Shown here in pieces: positions 24,653-32,694 of a stretch of DNA of 64,000 nucleotides. A model generated the notes under the pieces. That model was not told where the DNA came from and did not search any database. It saw nothing but the letters and a program-made list of their open reading frames with translations. The stretch lies in assembly GCA_964588495.1 (NCBI GenBank), contig CAZPPS010000003.1, positions 67,371-131,370 of the forward strand, in the 5' to 3' direction. How positions within the stretch are numbered: the stretch's first letter is position 1; each line of letters opens with the position of its first letter. The position numbers and the translations under genes were made by a program. The DNA comes from CAVPKN01 sp964588495 (lineage in GTDB: Bacteria > Chlamydiota > Chlamydiia > Chlamydiales > JAAKFR01).

Positions 24653-25891
24653 ATGACAAGTTCAACTAATAATACATTTGAAAACCGTGTCAATGAGCTG
24701 GCTGATCGTGGTTTGCAGCAGGCTGGCAAGCCAAAGATTACCCACGCGGGCACACGGGAAACATATACCTATGTCAAGGATGGTGGGGATTTTGGCAAAA
24801 TGGGTGCAATTCTACCGATCATAGGGAATGGTTTGGCCTATGCGGCGACAGCGGCTGTCGGATCGAAGAAAGCAGAGGGCTTTAAGGAAGCTACCAACAA
24901 AGCAGTTACAGAATTCAAAAACAATCCAGAAATTGTTGGGCCGCGTCTTGTATCCACGGTCGCAACTGTTGCCACTGTCATCGGCGCTCCCTATTTGCTT
25001 GCCTCACAAAAAGTGCGCGATGAGACGGTCAATAACATGCTTCACGGTCAGATTACACGAGAGGTTTCCCGCAAGATTGAAAAGACTAAGGACGAGCTGA
25101 AAAAAGAACACGCAAAGGACACAAAAGCGCGTGGGTTTGATTGCCAAGACTCCAAAAAAATGACGGCTTTCGTTAAACAGCGCGCTCATGCAAAAGATTC
25201 GAGAGTACGTGAAATCAAGGACCACATTGTGTTTGTCGGAAAAGATTACATTGTCGTGGTCCCTAATGGCAATTTCGAAGAGCATGAGAAGGTTTTTTTA
25301 TATAAAGGTCCCTTCTTTTCAGAGTCTGGCGAGTACCTAACAGAAGATGTAGGAAGGTTACGGGCTATTAACGCATTTTTAACGGGACGCACAGAAATTG
25401 TTGAGGGCATTGAGAAAAAAGCGGAAGAGATCGCTCTCAAGGTCAAGGGAGAAAAACCTGAAAATCTTTCTGAGGCTGAGAGTAAAAAATGGGATAAACA
25501 AGCTGAAGAGCTTAAAAAACAAATTGTCAGGAACCTAAGCGCGAAAGAAATTCGTATCTCTGTCAAATACGGTTACTGGCGTATTGCCTCGGATGATCCG
25601 ACCAACCCTGATCTGTATCAAAACATTACAGGTGTGTTTAAGGATGAAACAATTAAAGAGTTTGATGTTCTTTATAACAGAAACTTGTCCGAGCACAAAA
25701 AGAAGCTGGAAGGAAACGATTTCAAACCTCCGAAGCTCACTAATGACTTATTTAACGGCTTCAAAAGTTCATTAAATAGTGACAATGAAGACGACGATGG
25801 AAAGAAAACAGTACTTAGTGACAACCTCGAAAGCTTCAATTCAGGCAATAGCAACAACAGTAACTACAAATCGGAATATACCAGTCTTTAA
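24653..25891 (+). CDS. Inc-like/effector-candidate protein with two hydrophobic segments
   Basis: Unrecognised, 412 residues. The first 50 residues are polar and Ser/Thr/Asn-rich, suitable for a type III signal. Hydrophobic segments at about 53-73 (MGAILPIIGNGLAYAATA) and 101-122 (LVSTVATVATVIGAPYLL) are separated by 28 residues. The remaining 285 residues are highly charged with predicted coiled coils and an Asn/Ser/Asp-rich tail. This architecture fits a chlamydial inclusion-membrane protein or a translocated effector. It has its own promoter and strong ribosome site. Its stop overlaps the stop of the convergent aminotransferase gene. No enzymatic motif recognised. Confidence 0.75.
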   Translation: MTSSTNNTFENRVNELADRGLQQAGKPKITHAGTRETYTYVKDGGDFGKMGAILPIIGNGLAYAATAAVGSKKAEGFKEATNKAVTEFKNNPEIVGPRLVSTVATVATVIGAPYLLASQKVRDETVNNMLHGQITREVSRKIEKTKDELKKEHAKDTKARGFDCQDSKKMTAFVKQRAHAKDSRVREIKDHIVFVGKDYIVVVPNGNFEEHEKVFLYKGPFFSESGEYLTEDVGRLRAINAFLTGRTEIVEGIEKKAEEIALKVKGEKPENLSEAESKKWDKQAEELKKQIVRNLSAKEIRISVKYGYWRIASDDPTNPDLYQNITGVFKDETIKEFDVLYNRNLSEHKKKLEGNDFKPPKLTNDLFNGFKSSLNSDNEDDDGKKTVLSDNLESFNSGNSNNSNYKSEYTSL

Positions 25892-26736
25892 TTGATTTCC
25901 AAAGCCGTAGCGGCCCCTGCCGCTACGCTCCTTTTCTCATAACCATTTATAAAAAGAGTTTCCAGAGTCTGATTGCGTTTGAAGGGTGTAGTCCCTATTT
26001 GAACGATCGGGCGCACCCCATGCATAGTGTTGGTGCGGAAATAGGCCGCATCTTGTGGTAGTTCTTTATGTTTGAATTTCACGTAGGCGATCTCAAACCC
26101 AAGCTCTTGTGCCAATTTAACAATAGTCGTGATGGTTACGCCAAAATAGAGAGGAAGGCTTGGGTCTGGGGTCATGAAAGTTTTATCTTTTACCCAGAAA
26201 AGATTTCCGAAAGCCGCCTCTAAAAGAATCCCCGTTTCAGTTTGCGTGATGCAATCATCAACTCCCCTTTTATATGCCTCTTCCATGACGTAATAACGGT
26301 TGAGGTGGGCCAGGCTTTTGAAAGAAGCATGGCAACAGCTAAAAGGGATAGGGAACAACTCCATTTTGAGAGGCGCAAATGGCTTTAATGTAAATGGATG
26401 GAGCATCATTAAGAGTCTTCCTGTTCTCGTAGGAAGACGCATTTCAGAACTATCGCCTCCTGTCACAAAGATCCTGAGCCTCCAGATTCCTTCGTAGGCT
26501 TTATTTTGGTGGATGAGCTCTTCGATGATAGTGGCGCTCAAGGGAGGACAAGTTAGATTAAATTGGAGGCATTGTCGCGTGAGTTGCTCAAGATGTGCTT
26601 CTAAAAAAAGGAGCTCCCCGTCTTTGACTTGGATGGTAGCGTAGGCTCCATCCCCAAACTGAAACCCCCTATCAGTGATAGGGATTCTAGCTTCTTCTTG
26701 CGGAAGGAATTGGTTCTCAAAGTAAACAATACTCAT
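25888..26736 (-). CDS. Class IV aminotransferase (D-amino-acid transaminase / aminodeoxychorismate lyase-like)
   Basis: PLP fold-type IV enzyme of 282 residues. Typical start YFENQFLPQEEARIPITDRGFQFGDGAYATI; the PLP lysine is in FKSLAHLNRYYVMEEAYKRG; the phosphate-binding part is ETGILLEAAFGNLFWVKD...; a conserved TNTMHGVRPIVQIG is near the end. Fold IV members are branched-chain or D-alanine transaminases and PabC; the ITDRGFQFGDG start fits D-amino-acid transaminase or PabC better than BCAT. The exact substrate cannot be decided from sequence reading. Stand-alone gene, convergent with the Inc-like gene. Confidence 0.85.
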   Translation of the reverse strand: MSIVYFENQFLPQEEARIPITDRGFQFGDGAYATIQVKDGELLFLEAHLEQLTRQCLQFNLTCPPLSATIIEELIHQNKAYEGIWRLRIFVTGGDSSEMRLPTRTGRLLMMLHPFTLKPFAPLKMELFPIPFSCCHASFKSLAHLNRYYVMEEAYKRGVDDCITQTETGILLEAAFGNLFWVKDKTFMTPDPSLPLYFGVTITTIVKLAQELGFEIAYVKFKHKELPQDAAYFRTNTMHGVRPIVQIGTTPFKRNQTLETLFINGYEKRSVAAGAATALEIN

Positions 26737-26749
26737 ACTTTCGTGTAAT

Positions 26750-26957
26750 TAAACACAAAGACACAAAGGCACAAAGAGAAAAAGAAAAATAATCCTATCT
26801 CTGTGTTCTCTGCGTTCTCCGTGGTTTTTTTAATTTGCCGTACACACTTTTATTCAATAACTTGCGGGACATTTATTAAACCACAGAGCACACAGAGAAC
26901 ACAGAGAAAAGAAACACCCTCTCTTTGTGCCCTTTGTGTCTTCGTGCCCTTTGTGTT
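26750..26957. repeat. CACAGAG-type nested inverted repeat, copy 1
   Basis: Outer arms of the type ACACAAAGACACAAAGGC / GCCCTTTGTGTCTTCGTG and inner arms CTCTGTGTTCTCTGCGTTC / GAACACAGAG separated by about 45 bases. It occupies the whole gap between the aminotransferase and yebC genes. Other copies: 34041-34430 and 63841-63952. No coding capacity. Similar CACAGAG repeats occur in intergenic DNA of many unrelated bacteria, as I recall. Confidence 0.75.
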
Positions 26958-26989
26958 GCATTCCTCGCAGATTCAACACAACCAACCTG

Positions 26990-27706
26990 TTAGATATCCA
27001 TATTATGGTAGACGGCGTCGACATCGTCGAGATCCTCCAGCCACTCAATCAAAGCCATATTCGACTGCTGGTCCTCTTCATTACAAGCAACTAGCGTCTT
27101 GGGGATCATCTCGATCAAAGCCTCTTTTGTCTCCCATTTCCCATTTTCCAGCCCTTCTTTGACAGCAAAGAGCTCCGTTGGATCGGTTGTGATCATGAAA
27201 GCTTCGTCGGCAACTTCAAAATCTTCAGCCCCTGATTCGATTGCAGCATTAAAGAGTTTTTCTTCATCCTGCCCCTTTTTTTCAATCTGGATGACCCCTT
27301 TTCGATCAAAATTGAAAGCAACTGAGCCTGGACTTGCAATCGAGCCACCCCGTTTATTGGTCGCAATTCTCATATCCGAGGCTGCCCGGTTTTTGTTATC
27401 GGTCATCACTTCGATAATCAAACCGACCCCTCCAAAACCATACATTTCGTAGGTGATCGATTCATAGTTGGCCTGTGAATCGCTCGAAGCCTTTTTGATG
27501 TTTCTATCGATATTATCACTTGGGAAATTGACCGATTTGGCTTTATCGATGGCAAGGCGGAGGCGGGGATTGCTTTTAGGGTCGGGCCCCCCTGTTTTGA
27601 CAGCGCTGATGATCTCTTTAGCTACACGGGAAAACATTTTCCCCTTGAGCTTGTCAGAGCGCTCTTTCCGGTGTTTTATATTTGCCCACTTACTATGTCC
27701 AGCCAT
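26990..27706 (-). CDS. yebC: YebC/PmpR family transcriptional regulator or ribosome-associated factor
   Basis: 238 residues from ATG 27706, which begins the invariant MAGHSKWANIKHRK; a longer frame to 27844 runs into the SprT gene. Middle YEMYGFGGVGLIIEVMTDNKNR and Gly-rich KRGGSIASPGSVAFNF are diagnostic. Members bind DNA as regulators or, in recent work, relieve ribosome stalling at proline stretches. The start overlaps the SprT-like stop by 14 bases. In C. trachomatis yebC (CT457) also precedes the GNAT and prfB genes. Confidence 0.95.
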   Translation of the reverse strand: MAGHSKWANIKHRKERSDKLKGKMFSRVAKEIISAVKTGGPDPKSNPRLRLAIDKAKSVNFPSDNIDRNIKKASSDSQANYESITYEMYGFGGVGLIIEVMTDNKNRAASDMRIATNKRGGSIASPGSVAFNFDRKGVIQIEKKGQDEEKLFNAAIESGAEDFEVADEAFMITTDPTELFAVKEGLENGKWETKEALIEMIPKTLVACNEEDQQSNMALIEWLEDLDDVDAVYHNMDI

Positions 27707-28376
27707 ACTTGAATAATGTTTGTTTGTTAGTTTTTTCCCACACGGTGGCGGCTTTATAATGTTCAAAGTCCCGTTCTTTTGCCTTGAAGTCTGCGCTATG
27801 GAAGCAAAATCTGCCACGCGTATCGACACTTCCAGGAACAACACTGTGGACCATTTCGTGATAAATCACAAAATTCACAAAATAGTCAGGAAAGAAGGGA
27901 TCATCCAGCATACGATGAATTTTGATAAGACGCAAGCCTGCAACATACTGCCCAAAGGTGATCCGGGTGCGGGTTTTCCGTCTGCTAGAGCTGCCATACC
28001 AGGTGATAGAAAGGTCAAGCTCGTTGTTAAAATATTGCTTATTGATTGCGTGGTAACTTTCAAGGAGATTGTAATGGTGGCCCACGGTTTGGAGCTTTTT
28101 AGGGTTGACGAGGTGTGTATAGTCAGCGTCTGCCAAAGAATCTTGAATAAATTTGCGTAGAATTGTCACCTCTTTGCGAGTCCCCCGCACATAATGGGCA
28201 ATCGCTGAGATGACAGGATCAGGGGCTGTCAAAAACATTTTGTGAACAGAAAGTCTGACAAAAAAGCGGTTTCTTTCGAGAAGATTGAGCATCGTCGAAC
28301 GGTTTTCGTTGACCTGGATCTCTAGATGGGTGTTGAGGTGGGCGGAGAGGCGGATTTTAAACTCTTCTACAGACAC
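27693..28376 (-). CDS. SprT-like zinc metalloprotease
   Basis: 227 residues. Zinc-binding HExxH occurs as IYHEMVHSVV near residue 173, followed by the family's downstream His (FCFHSADFKAKERDF). The preceding YNLLESYHAINKQYFNNEL and ITWYGSSSRRKTRTRITFG match the SprT/SPRTN fold. Eukaryotic SPRTN degrades DNA-protein crosslinks; bacterial SprT proteins are poorly characterised. No signal peptide, so cytosolic. Cotranscribed with yebC (14-bp overlap). Confidence 0.85.
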   Translation of the reverse strand: MSVEEFKIRLSAHLNTHLEIQVNENRSTMLNLLERNRFFVRLSVHKMFLTAPDPVISAIAHYVRGTRKEVTILRKFIQDSLADADYTHLVNPKKLQTVGHHYNLLESYHAINKQYFNNELDLSITWYGSSSRRKTRTRITFGQYVAGLRLIKIHRMLDDPFFPDYFVNFVIYHEMVHSVVPGSVDTRGRFCFHSADFKAKERDFEHYKAATVWEKTNKQTLFKYGWT

Positions 28377-28384
28377 GAAAAACT

Positions 28385-28512
28385 CCGTGCGTGACCGTGA
28401 CCGAGTCCGTGACCGTGACCGAACCGTGCCTCCGTTCTATTTGAGATTTTCTCCAGGGTACACGATAACACGGTTCGGGCACGGTCACGGACTCGGTCAC
28501 GGTCACGCACGG
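28385..28512. repeat. GTGACC-hexamer inverted repeat
   Basis: 44-base arms (28385-28428 and 28469-28512), 43 of 44 positions complementary, 40-base spacer. Each arm is a run of CGTGAC/CGAGTC hexamers. The repeat fills the gap between the GNAT and SprT-like genes, which would otherwise be cotranscribed. Related to the GTGCCC runs at 11932 and 18491. Confidence 0.8.
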
Positions 28513-28515
28513 TTT

Positions 28516-29040
28516 TCAAAGGATGCGCTCCATAACCACCTTCCCAATATACTCCCCATTCTCCTTCATGAAGTGTTTCTGATAACCCACTTCTACGAAG
28601 CCAAAACGTTGATACAAGGAAATCGCCGGATTGCCCTCATAAACTTCTAAATAGACAACTTCAATTCCAAAATAAGATTTTGCCAAATGGAGAAGATTAT
28701 TGATCAAAAGGGTTCCCACACCTTTATTTCGGGCCTCTTTGCTCACGATAATAGAAAGAAGACACTGGTGAGCCAGTTTGCGATAGGGCATCAGACAAAG
28801 AGTTGCAATTCCCGCTGGTTTACCATGAATTGTGGCGGTCAAGCTGCTCTTGTATTTGCTAAAGCCAATCCAGTGTTTGACCGAGTCTTCCACTTCAGGG
28901 GGGTCTTGCATCGGAAAACCACGCAAAATCCCCGGTTCTTGCAGCCACTCTCTCAGTGGATCGATATCTTCTGCAATCGTGTAACGCAACTCGAGCCCTT
29001 CAATTTGCGGGAGCTCATCTTTTTGTTCTTCTTCTGACAT
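28516..29040 (-). CDS. GNAT family N-acetyltransferase
   Basis: 174 residues. Acetyl-CoA loop NKGVGTLLINNLL (R/QxxGxG/A form) at about 112-124 and the C-terminal GNPAISLYQRFGFVEVGYQ of RimI-like enzymes. The opening ELRYTIAEDIDPLREWL is also typical. Substrate unknown. It follows prfB by eight bases; the homologue CT458 sits next to prfB in C. trachomatis. Confidence 0.88.
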   Translation of the reverse strand: MSEEEQKDELPQIEGLELRYTIAEDIDPLREWLQEPGILRGFPMQDPPEVEDSVKHWIGFSKYKSSLTATIHGKPAGIATLCLMPYRKLAHQCLLSIIVSKEARNKGVGTLLINNLLHLAKSYFGIEVVYLEVYEGNPAISLYQRFGFVEVGYQKHFMKENGEYIGKVVMERIL

Positions 29041-29048
29041 AAACTTCC

Positions 29049-30147
29049 TTAACCAAATTCTTTTAAGTAGGCGACAATAAATCCATCGAGCAATTCACCG
29101 TCCATCATCGCCTGGACATTCCCCGTTTCATAACCTGTGCGCGCATCTTTAACAAGTGTGTAGGGCTGAAACACATAATTCCTGATTTGCGAACCCCAAC
29201 CAATCTCTTTTTTTTCCCCACCCATAGCAGCCAGGCTCTCCTGTCTTTGCATGACCTCTTTTTCATAGAGTTTGCTGCGCAAAAGCTTCATACAGGTTTC
29301 CCGGTTTTGCCCTTGGGAACGCTCATTTTGGCACGTGACCACAATATTTGTCGGCAAGTGAGTAATTCTGACAGCTGAGTCTGTGACGTTGACGTGCTGA
29401 CCACCCGCTCCTGACGCCCGGTAAGTATCCACTCTGATATCTCCTGGCTTGATCTCGATCTGGATATCATCTGTGATCTCCGGAGTGACATCCACTGAGG
29501 CAAAGCTGGTGTGGCGTCTGTTGCTGCTATCAAATGGAGAAATGCGCACAAGTCTGTGGACCCCCTTTTCGGCCTTTGTATAGCCGTAAGCAAATGGTCC
29601 GCTAAATTTGAACATCACGCTTTTAATGCCGGCGACATCGCCATCGATCATATCGATAACCTCGAGCTTCCAACCTCTTTTTTCCGCCCACCTTTGATAC
29701 ATGCGGGAGAGAATCAAAGCCCAATCACACGCCTCAGTCCCACCTGCGCCTGCATTGATGCTTAAAAAGCAGTTTTTATTGTCCATTTCGCCAGAGAGCA
29801 TCCGACGCACTTCAAGCTCAGAGACGATTTTATCGACTTTGTCAAGCTCCGCTTCCAACTCCCCGATTAGGTCGGCATCCTCCATCGCAATGGCATCGGG
29901 AAGAAGACTCTCGACACCTTCAAAGCTGGATTTGATCTCTTGATAGGGTAGCGTCCACCCTTTGAGTTGATTGGTTTCAGAAATGATTTCCTGGGCAGCT
30001 TCATTATCATCCCAAAAATCTTGGGCTTCCATGAGCTTTTCAAGTTCTTCAACTCGTTCTTCTTTGACAGCTAAGTCAAAGATACCTCCACATATGAAGG
30101 ATACGCTCTTTCATCTTTTGCAGCCGCTCTTGTATTTCTTCGCTCAT
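29049..30147 (-). CDS. prfB: Peptide chain release factor 2 with programmed +1 frameshift
   Basis: Terminates translation at UGA/UAA. The coding sequence is split: ATG 30147 to the CTT codon ending at 30079 (23 codons), then a +1 shift over in-frame TGA (30078-30076), resuming with GAC at 30077 and running to 29049; total about 365 residues. The shift site GGAGG-TAT-CTT-TGA-C matches the E. coli RF2 autoregulatory frameshift, with a Shine-Dalgarno-like GGAGG three bases before CTT. In the main frame are the SPF anticodon-like motif (LVRISPFDSSNRRHTSFASV) and GGQ in RASGAGGQHVNVTD. It is not a pseudogene. Low RF2 should raise shifting and restore it. Operon: prfB, then GNAT. Confidence 0.95.
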
Positions 30148-30225
30148 AAAACCTTAAAAAATCTTCTTTTTTGTGCCGAATTTTAGTGTCAAAATTGAAT
30201 TCAAGTCAATATACTCGATGGTTAA

Positions 30226-31401
30226 ATGAGTACTATTACTAATCGTATAGTCTTTTTATCGGTTTTGTCGGCCATCGGGGTCATTTCAGCGAGCCTCTGC
30301 GCCCCGGCTCTTCCCTATATTGCCAATCATTTCCAAGCGCACATCTTCCACATTCAATTCACTATCAGCCTTTTTTTAGTGGGAAATGCGCTGGGACAGT
30401 TTTTTTCGGGGCCTCTGTCTGACAAATTTGGGCAAAAAATGATCCTTTTGGCAGGCCTTGTTATCTACATCGTCGCCAGTTTATGCTGCGCGATTGCCAA
30501 TCAAATGCCTTTTTTATTGACCGCCCGTTTTTTCCAAGGGATGGGAAGTGCCGTAGGACCCGTGCTTGCCCGGGCCATCATTGTGAACACTTTCCCTAAA
30601 GATAAATCAGCCCAGATTCAGTCCTACACCGCCCTTGGAATCGGTTTTGCTTCGATGTTTGCAATTTTTGCAAGCGGCTATCTGACGCTGATTTCCTGGA
30701 GGCAAAATTTTTTATTGGCAGCCTTTTTGGGGGTCGTTTTATTTTTTTGGTCAGCCTACACCTTAAAAAATTTAGAACTCAAATCCACTTCCTTTCTCTC
30801 TCTCAAAAATTCTTTTTTTGAGATGGTGCGCGTCTTTGTAAAACGTCCTTTCCTTGTCCCCGCTCTTACTCATACCCTCACCTATGGGCTCATGTACGGC
30901 TATATCGGACTTTTCCCTTTCATACTGATTGAACTTTTCCATAAAAAAGATGCTGCCATGGTGGGAACGCTTTCTGCGTATATGATTGCAGCTTATATGT
31001 TGGGGGCCTTCTTTACTGCCAGATTCGCGGTTTTCGTGGATAGCCGCCGCCTCGTCCGGATCGGCATTCTGATTCAGCTGCTTTCAGGAGCTCTTTTGTA
31101 TTTTAGCCAGGCCCCTCTTCTGATTCTGAGTGCTTTAGCTATTTTTAATCTTAGCATCGGCATCATTTTACCACTCACTGCCTCCCAGTCTCTTGCCCTT
31201 TTTGCAGGAAAATCGGCAGGCGCTGCCTCATCTGCTCTTGGTCTGACCTACCGCTTTCTGGGCGCGCTGCTAAGCACCTTGATTTGCCTTATCCCTTTGA
31301 GAGGCAGCTTAGGCATTGCAATCGTTGTTTTGTCTTTGATCGCGTCCGTCCTGATGCTGAAAAACCCCTCTACAACAAACTCTGAGGTTGAAAATGCTTA
31401 A
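30226..31401 (+). CDS. MFS transporter, Bcr/CflA drug-resistance type
   Basis: 391 residues, 12 predicted membrane segments. Motif A between TM2 and TM3 reads GPLSDKFGQKMILLAG, and the TM4-5 region LTARFFQGMGSAVGPVLARAII is typical of the Bcr/CflA DHA1 group. Probably a proton-driven exporter; substrate unknown. Its last eight bases overlap the start of the exported glucosyltransferase gene, so the two are translated together. Confidence 0.85.
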   Translation: MSTITNRIVFLSVLSAIGVISASLCAPALPYIANHFQAHIFHIQFTISLFLVGNALGQFFSGPLSDKFGQKMILLAGLVIYIVASLCCAIANQMPFLLTARFFQGMGSAVGPVLARAIIVNTFPKDKSAQIQSYTALGIGFASMFAIFASGYLTLISWRQNFLLAAFLGVVLFFWSAYTLKNLELKSTSFLSLKNSFFEMVRVFVKRPFLVPALTHTLTYGLMYGYIGLFPFILIELFHKKDAAMVGTLSAYMIAAYMLGAFFTARFAVFVDSRRLVRIGILIQLLSGALLYFSQAPLLILSALAIFNLSIGIILPLTASQSLALFAGKSAGAASSALGLTYRFLGALLSTLICLIPLRGSLGIAIVVLSLIASVLMLKNPSTTNSEVENA

Positions 31402-32434
31402 ATATCTCGCAGCAGGGCTTTTTTTATTTTCATCCCTCTTCGGAAGAGATTTGTCGTGGGTCCAAAAGCAGATCGAAGAGGATTTTACCCCAATTCCACA
31501 GCATTCGATTGCCACAGACGATCTCTATTCGGCCTTTTTGAAAATAGGTTCACAGGACGGTCAGGCTCTTTATTGCCGCATTTATAATAATCGTGTTCAC
31601 TGGGAGGCCACTCCACGCAAAGATAATTGGCGAAACCCCCACATTTTTCGCTATTTCGAAACTTTAGCCTGGAACTATCGCTTGCCGGATGTCGAGTTTA
31701 TTCTCATGACAGGTGATGGCTGCGAGGGGTTGTCAACAACTCCGATTTTTACCTTCTCCCGCTATGGTCCGGGCCGTAATGTCTTCCTTTTTCCCGATTT
31801 TGAAATGCTCTGGGAGATTATGGACCCGAATAAAAACTGGCTTTCTCAATGCAATACCTTTTCAGCGACACATCCTTGGGAAACAAAAAAAGCACAGGCT
31901 TTTTTCAGGGGAGCTTCCACCGGTTTTTACAATCCCTCTTTGCCCGATTTTGGCAACGACCGGGTAAGAGCTGTTTTATTTAGTGCAAGCCACCCCGATC
32001 TTTTGGATGCCACTTTTAGTGTTGTATTTCAAGATCCCATCAAAGACCTTTTGACTGCCATCAATAAACCTCTTGCAAGTGCGACAATTGATGAGCATTT
32101 TCCCTACAAATATCTGCTCGATATCGACGGAAATGCTTCTACATATTCCAGAGGACGCTGGATTTTGCTCTCAAATTCCACCCTTTGCAAAGTGATGTCC
32201 CCTTTTTCTCAGTGGTATTATAAAGCGATGATCCCCTGGGTGCATTATGTCCCAGTCAGCCAAGATCTTTCTGATCTCGAGATGATCCTCCACATGCTGA
32301 AGCAAAACGACGATCTAGCCCATGCAATCGCCGAAAACGGCCAAGCGCTAGGCCAAGAGATCTTCACAAAAGAGGTGCTCGATCATTATGTGATTTCGCT
32401 TCTCTTCACCTACGCCGACAAGATCAAACGCTAA
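31394..32434 (+). CDS. Exported GT90/CAP10-type glycosyltransferase (POGLUT-like)
   Basis: 346 residues from ATG 31394. Residues 1-16 form a signal peptide (MLKYLAAGLFLFSSLFG). The rest matches the CAP10/KDELC/POGLUT family (GT90): KAQAFFRGASTGFYNPS near 160, then YKYLLDIDGNASTYSRGRW and SNSTLCKVMSPFSQWYY near 240-270, and WVHYVPVSQDLSDL. Eukaryotic members are ER-lumen O-glucosyl/xylosyl transferases of EGF repeats, or fungal capsule enzymes; some Gram-negative bacteria have LPS-modifying homologues. Overlap with the MFS gene (ATGCTTAA) implies an operon. As an exported enzyme it would lack nucleotide sugar in the periplasm, so either host-directed or envelope glycan modification is possible. 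Confidence 0.8.
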   Translation: MLKYLAAGLFLFSSLFGRDLSWVQKQIEEDFTPIPQHSIATDDLYSAFLKIGSQDGQALYCRIYNNRVHWEATPRKDNWRNPHIFRYFETLAWNYRLPDVEFILMTGDGCEGLSTTPIFTFSRYGPGRNVFLFPDFEMLWEIMDPNKNWLSQCNTFSATHPWETKKAQAFFRGASTGFYNPSLPDFGNDRVRAVLFSASHPDLLDATFSVVFQDPIKDLLTAINKPLASATIDEHFPYKYLLDIDGNASTYSRGRWILLSNSTLCKVMSPFSQWYYKAMIPWVHYVPVSQDLSDLEMILHMLKQNDDLAHAIAENGQALGQEIFTKEVLDHYVISLLFTYADKIKR

Positions 32435-32495
32435 TCCTGAATCCTGGATCGTGATTGTTTGCCAAAAATGTTGTGAAACGCTGCCTTGCGAAAAG

Positions 32496-32623
32496 GGCAA
32501 CGATAAGAACGATAAAAGGATAAGAACGATATTTTTTTGGGTAAAGACCATTGCACAAATCAGCGTTCATGTTGAATTGTGTTTTCCTTTTTTATCGTTC
32601 CTATCATTTTATCGTTCTTATCG
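32496..32623. repeat. GATAAGAACG inverted repeat
   Basis: Left arm 32496-32531 and right arm about 32588-32623, 33 of 36 positions complementary, with an internal direct repeat of GATAAGAACGATA in each arm. It fills the gap between the glycosyltransferase and the sugar porter. Not seen elsewhere in the window. Confidence 0.7.
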
Positions 32624-32694
32624 TTTCCCTGCGCGTACACTCTAAGGAAATCAACTACGTGCCAATAATTCAAAAATGAATTATACAGAAAATC

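Noticed and set aside
26750..26957. CRISPR array
   Set aside because: Units are short, degenerate and in inverted order without unique spacers of constant length; no cas genes.
29049..30032. prfB as an N-terminally truncated gene
   Set aside because: The missing N-terminus is in the upstream frame joined by a canonical RF2 frameshift site.
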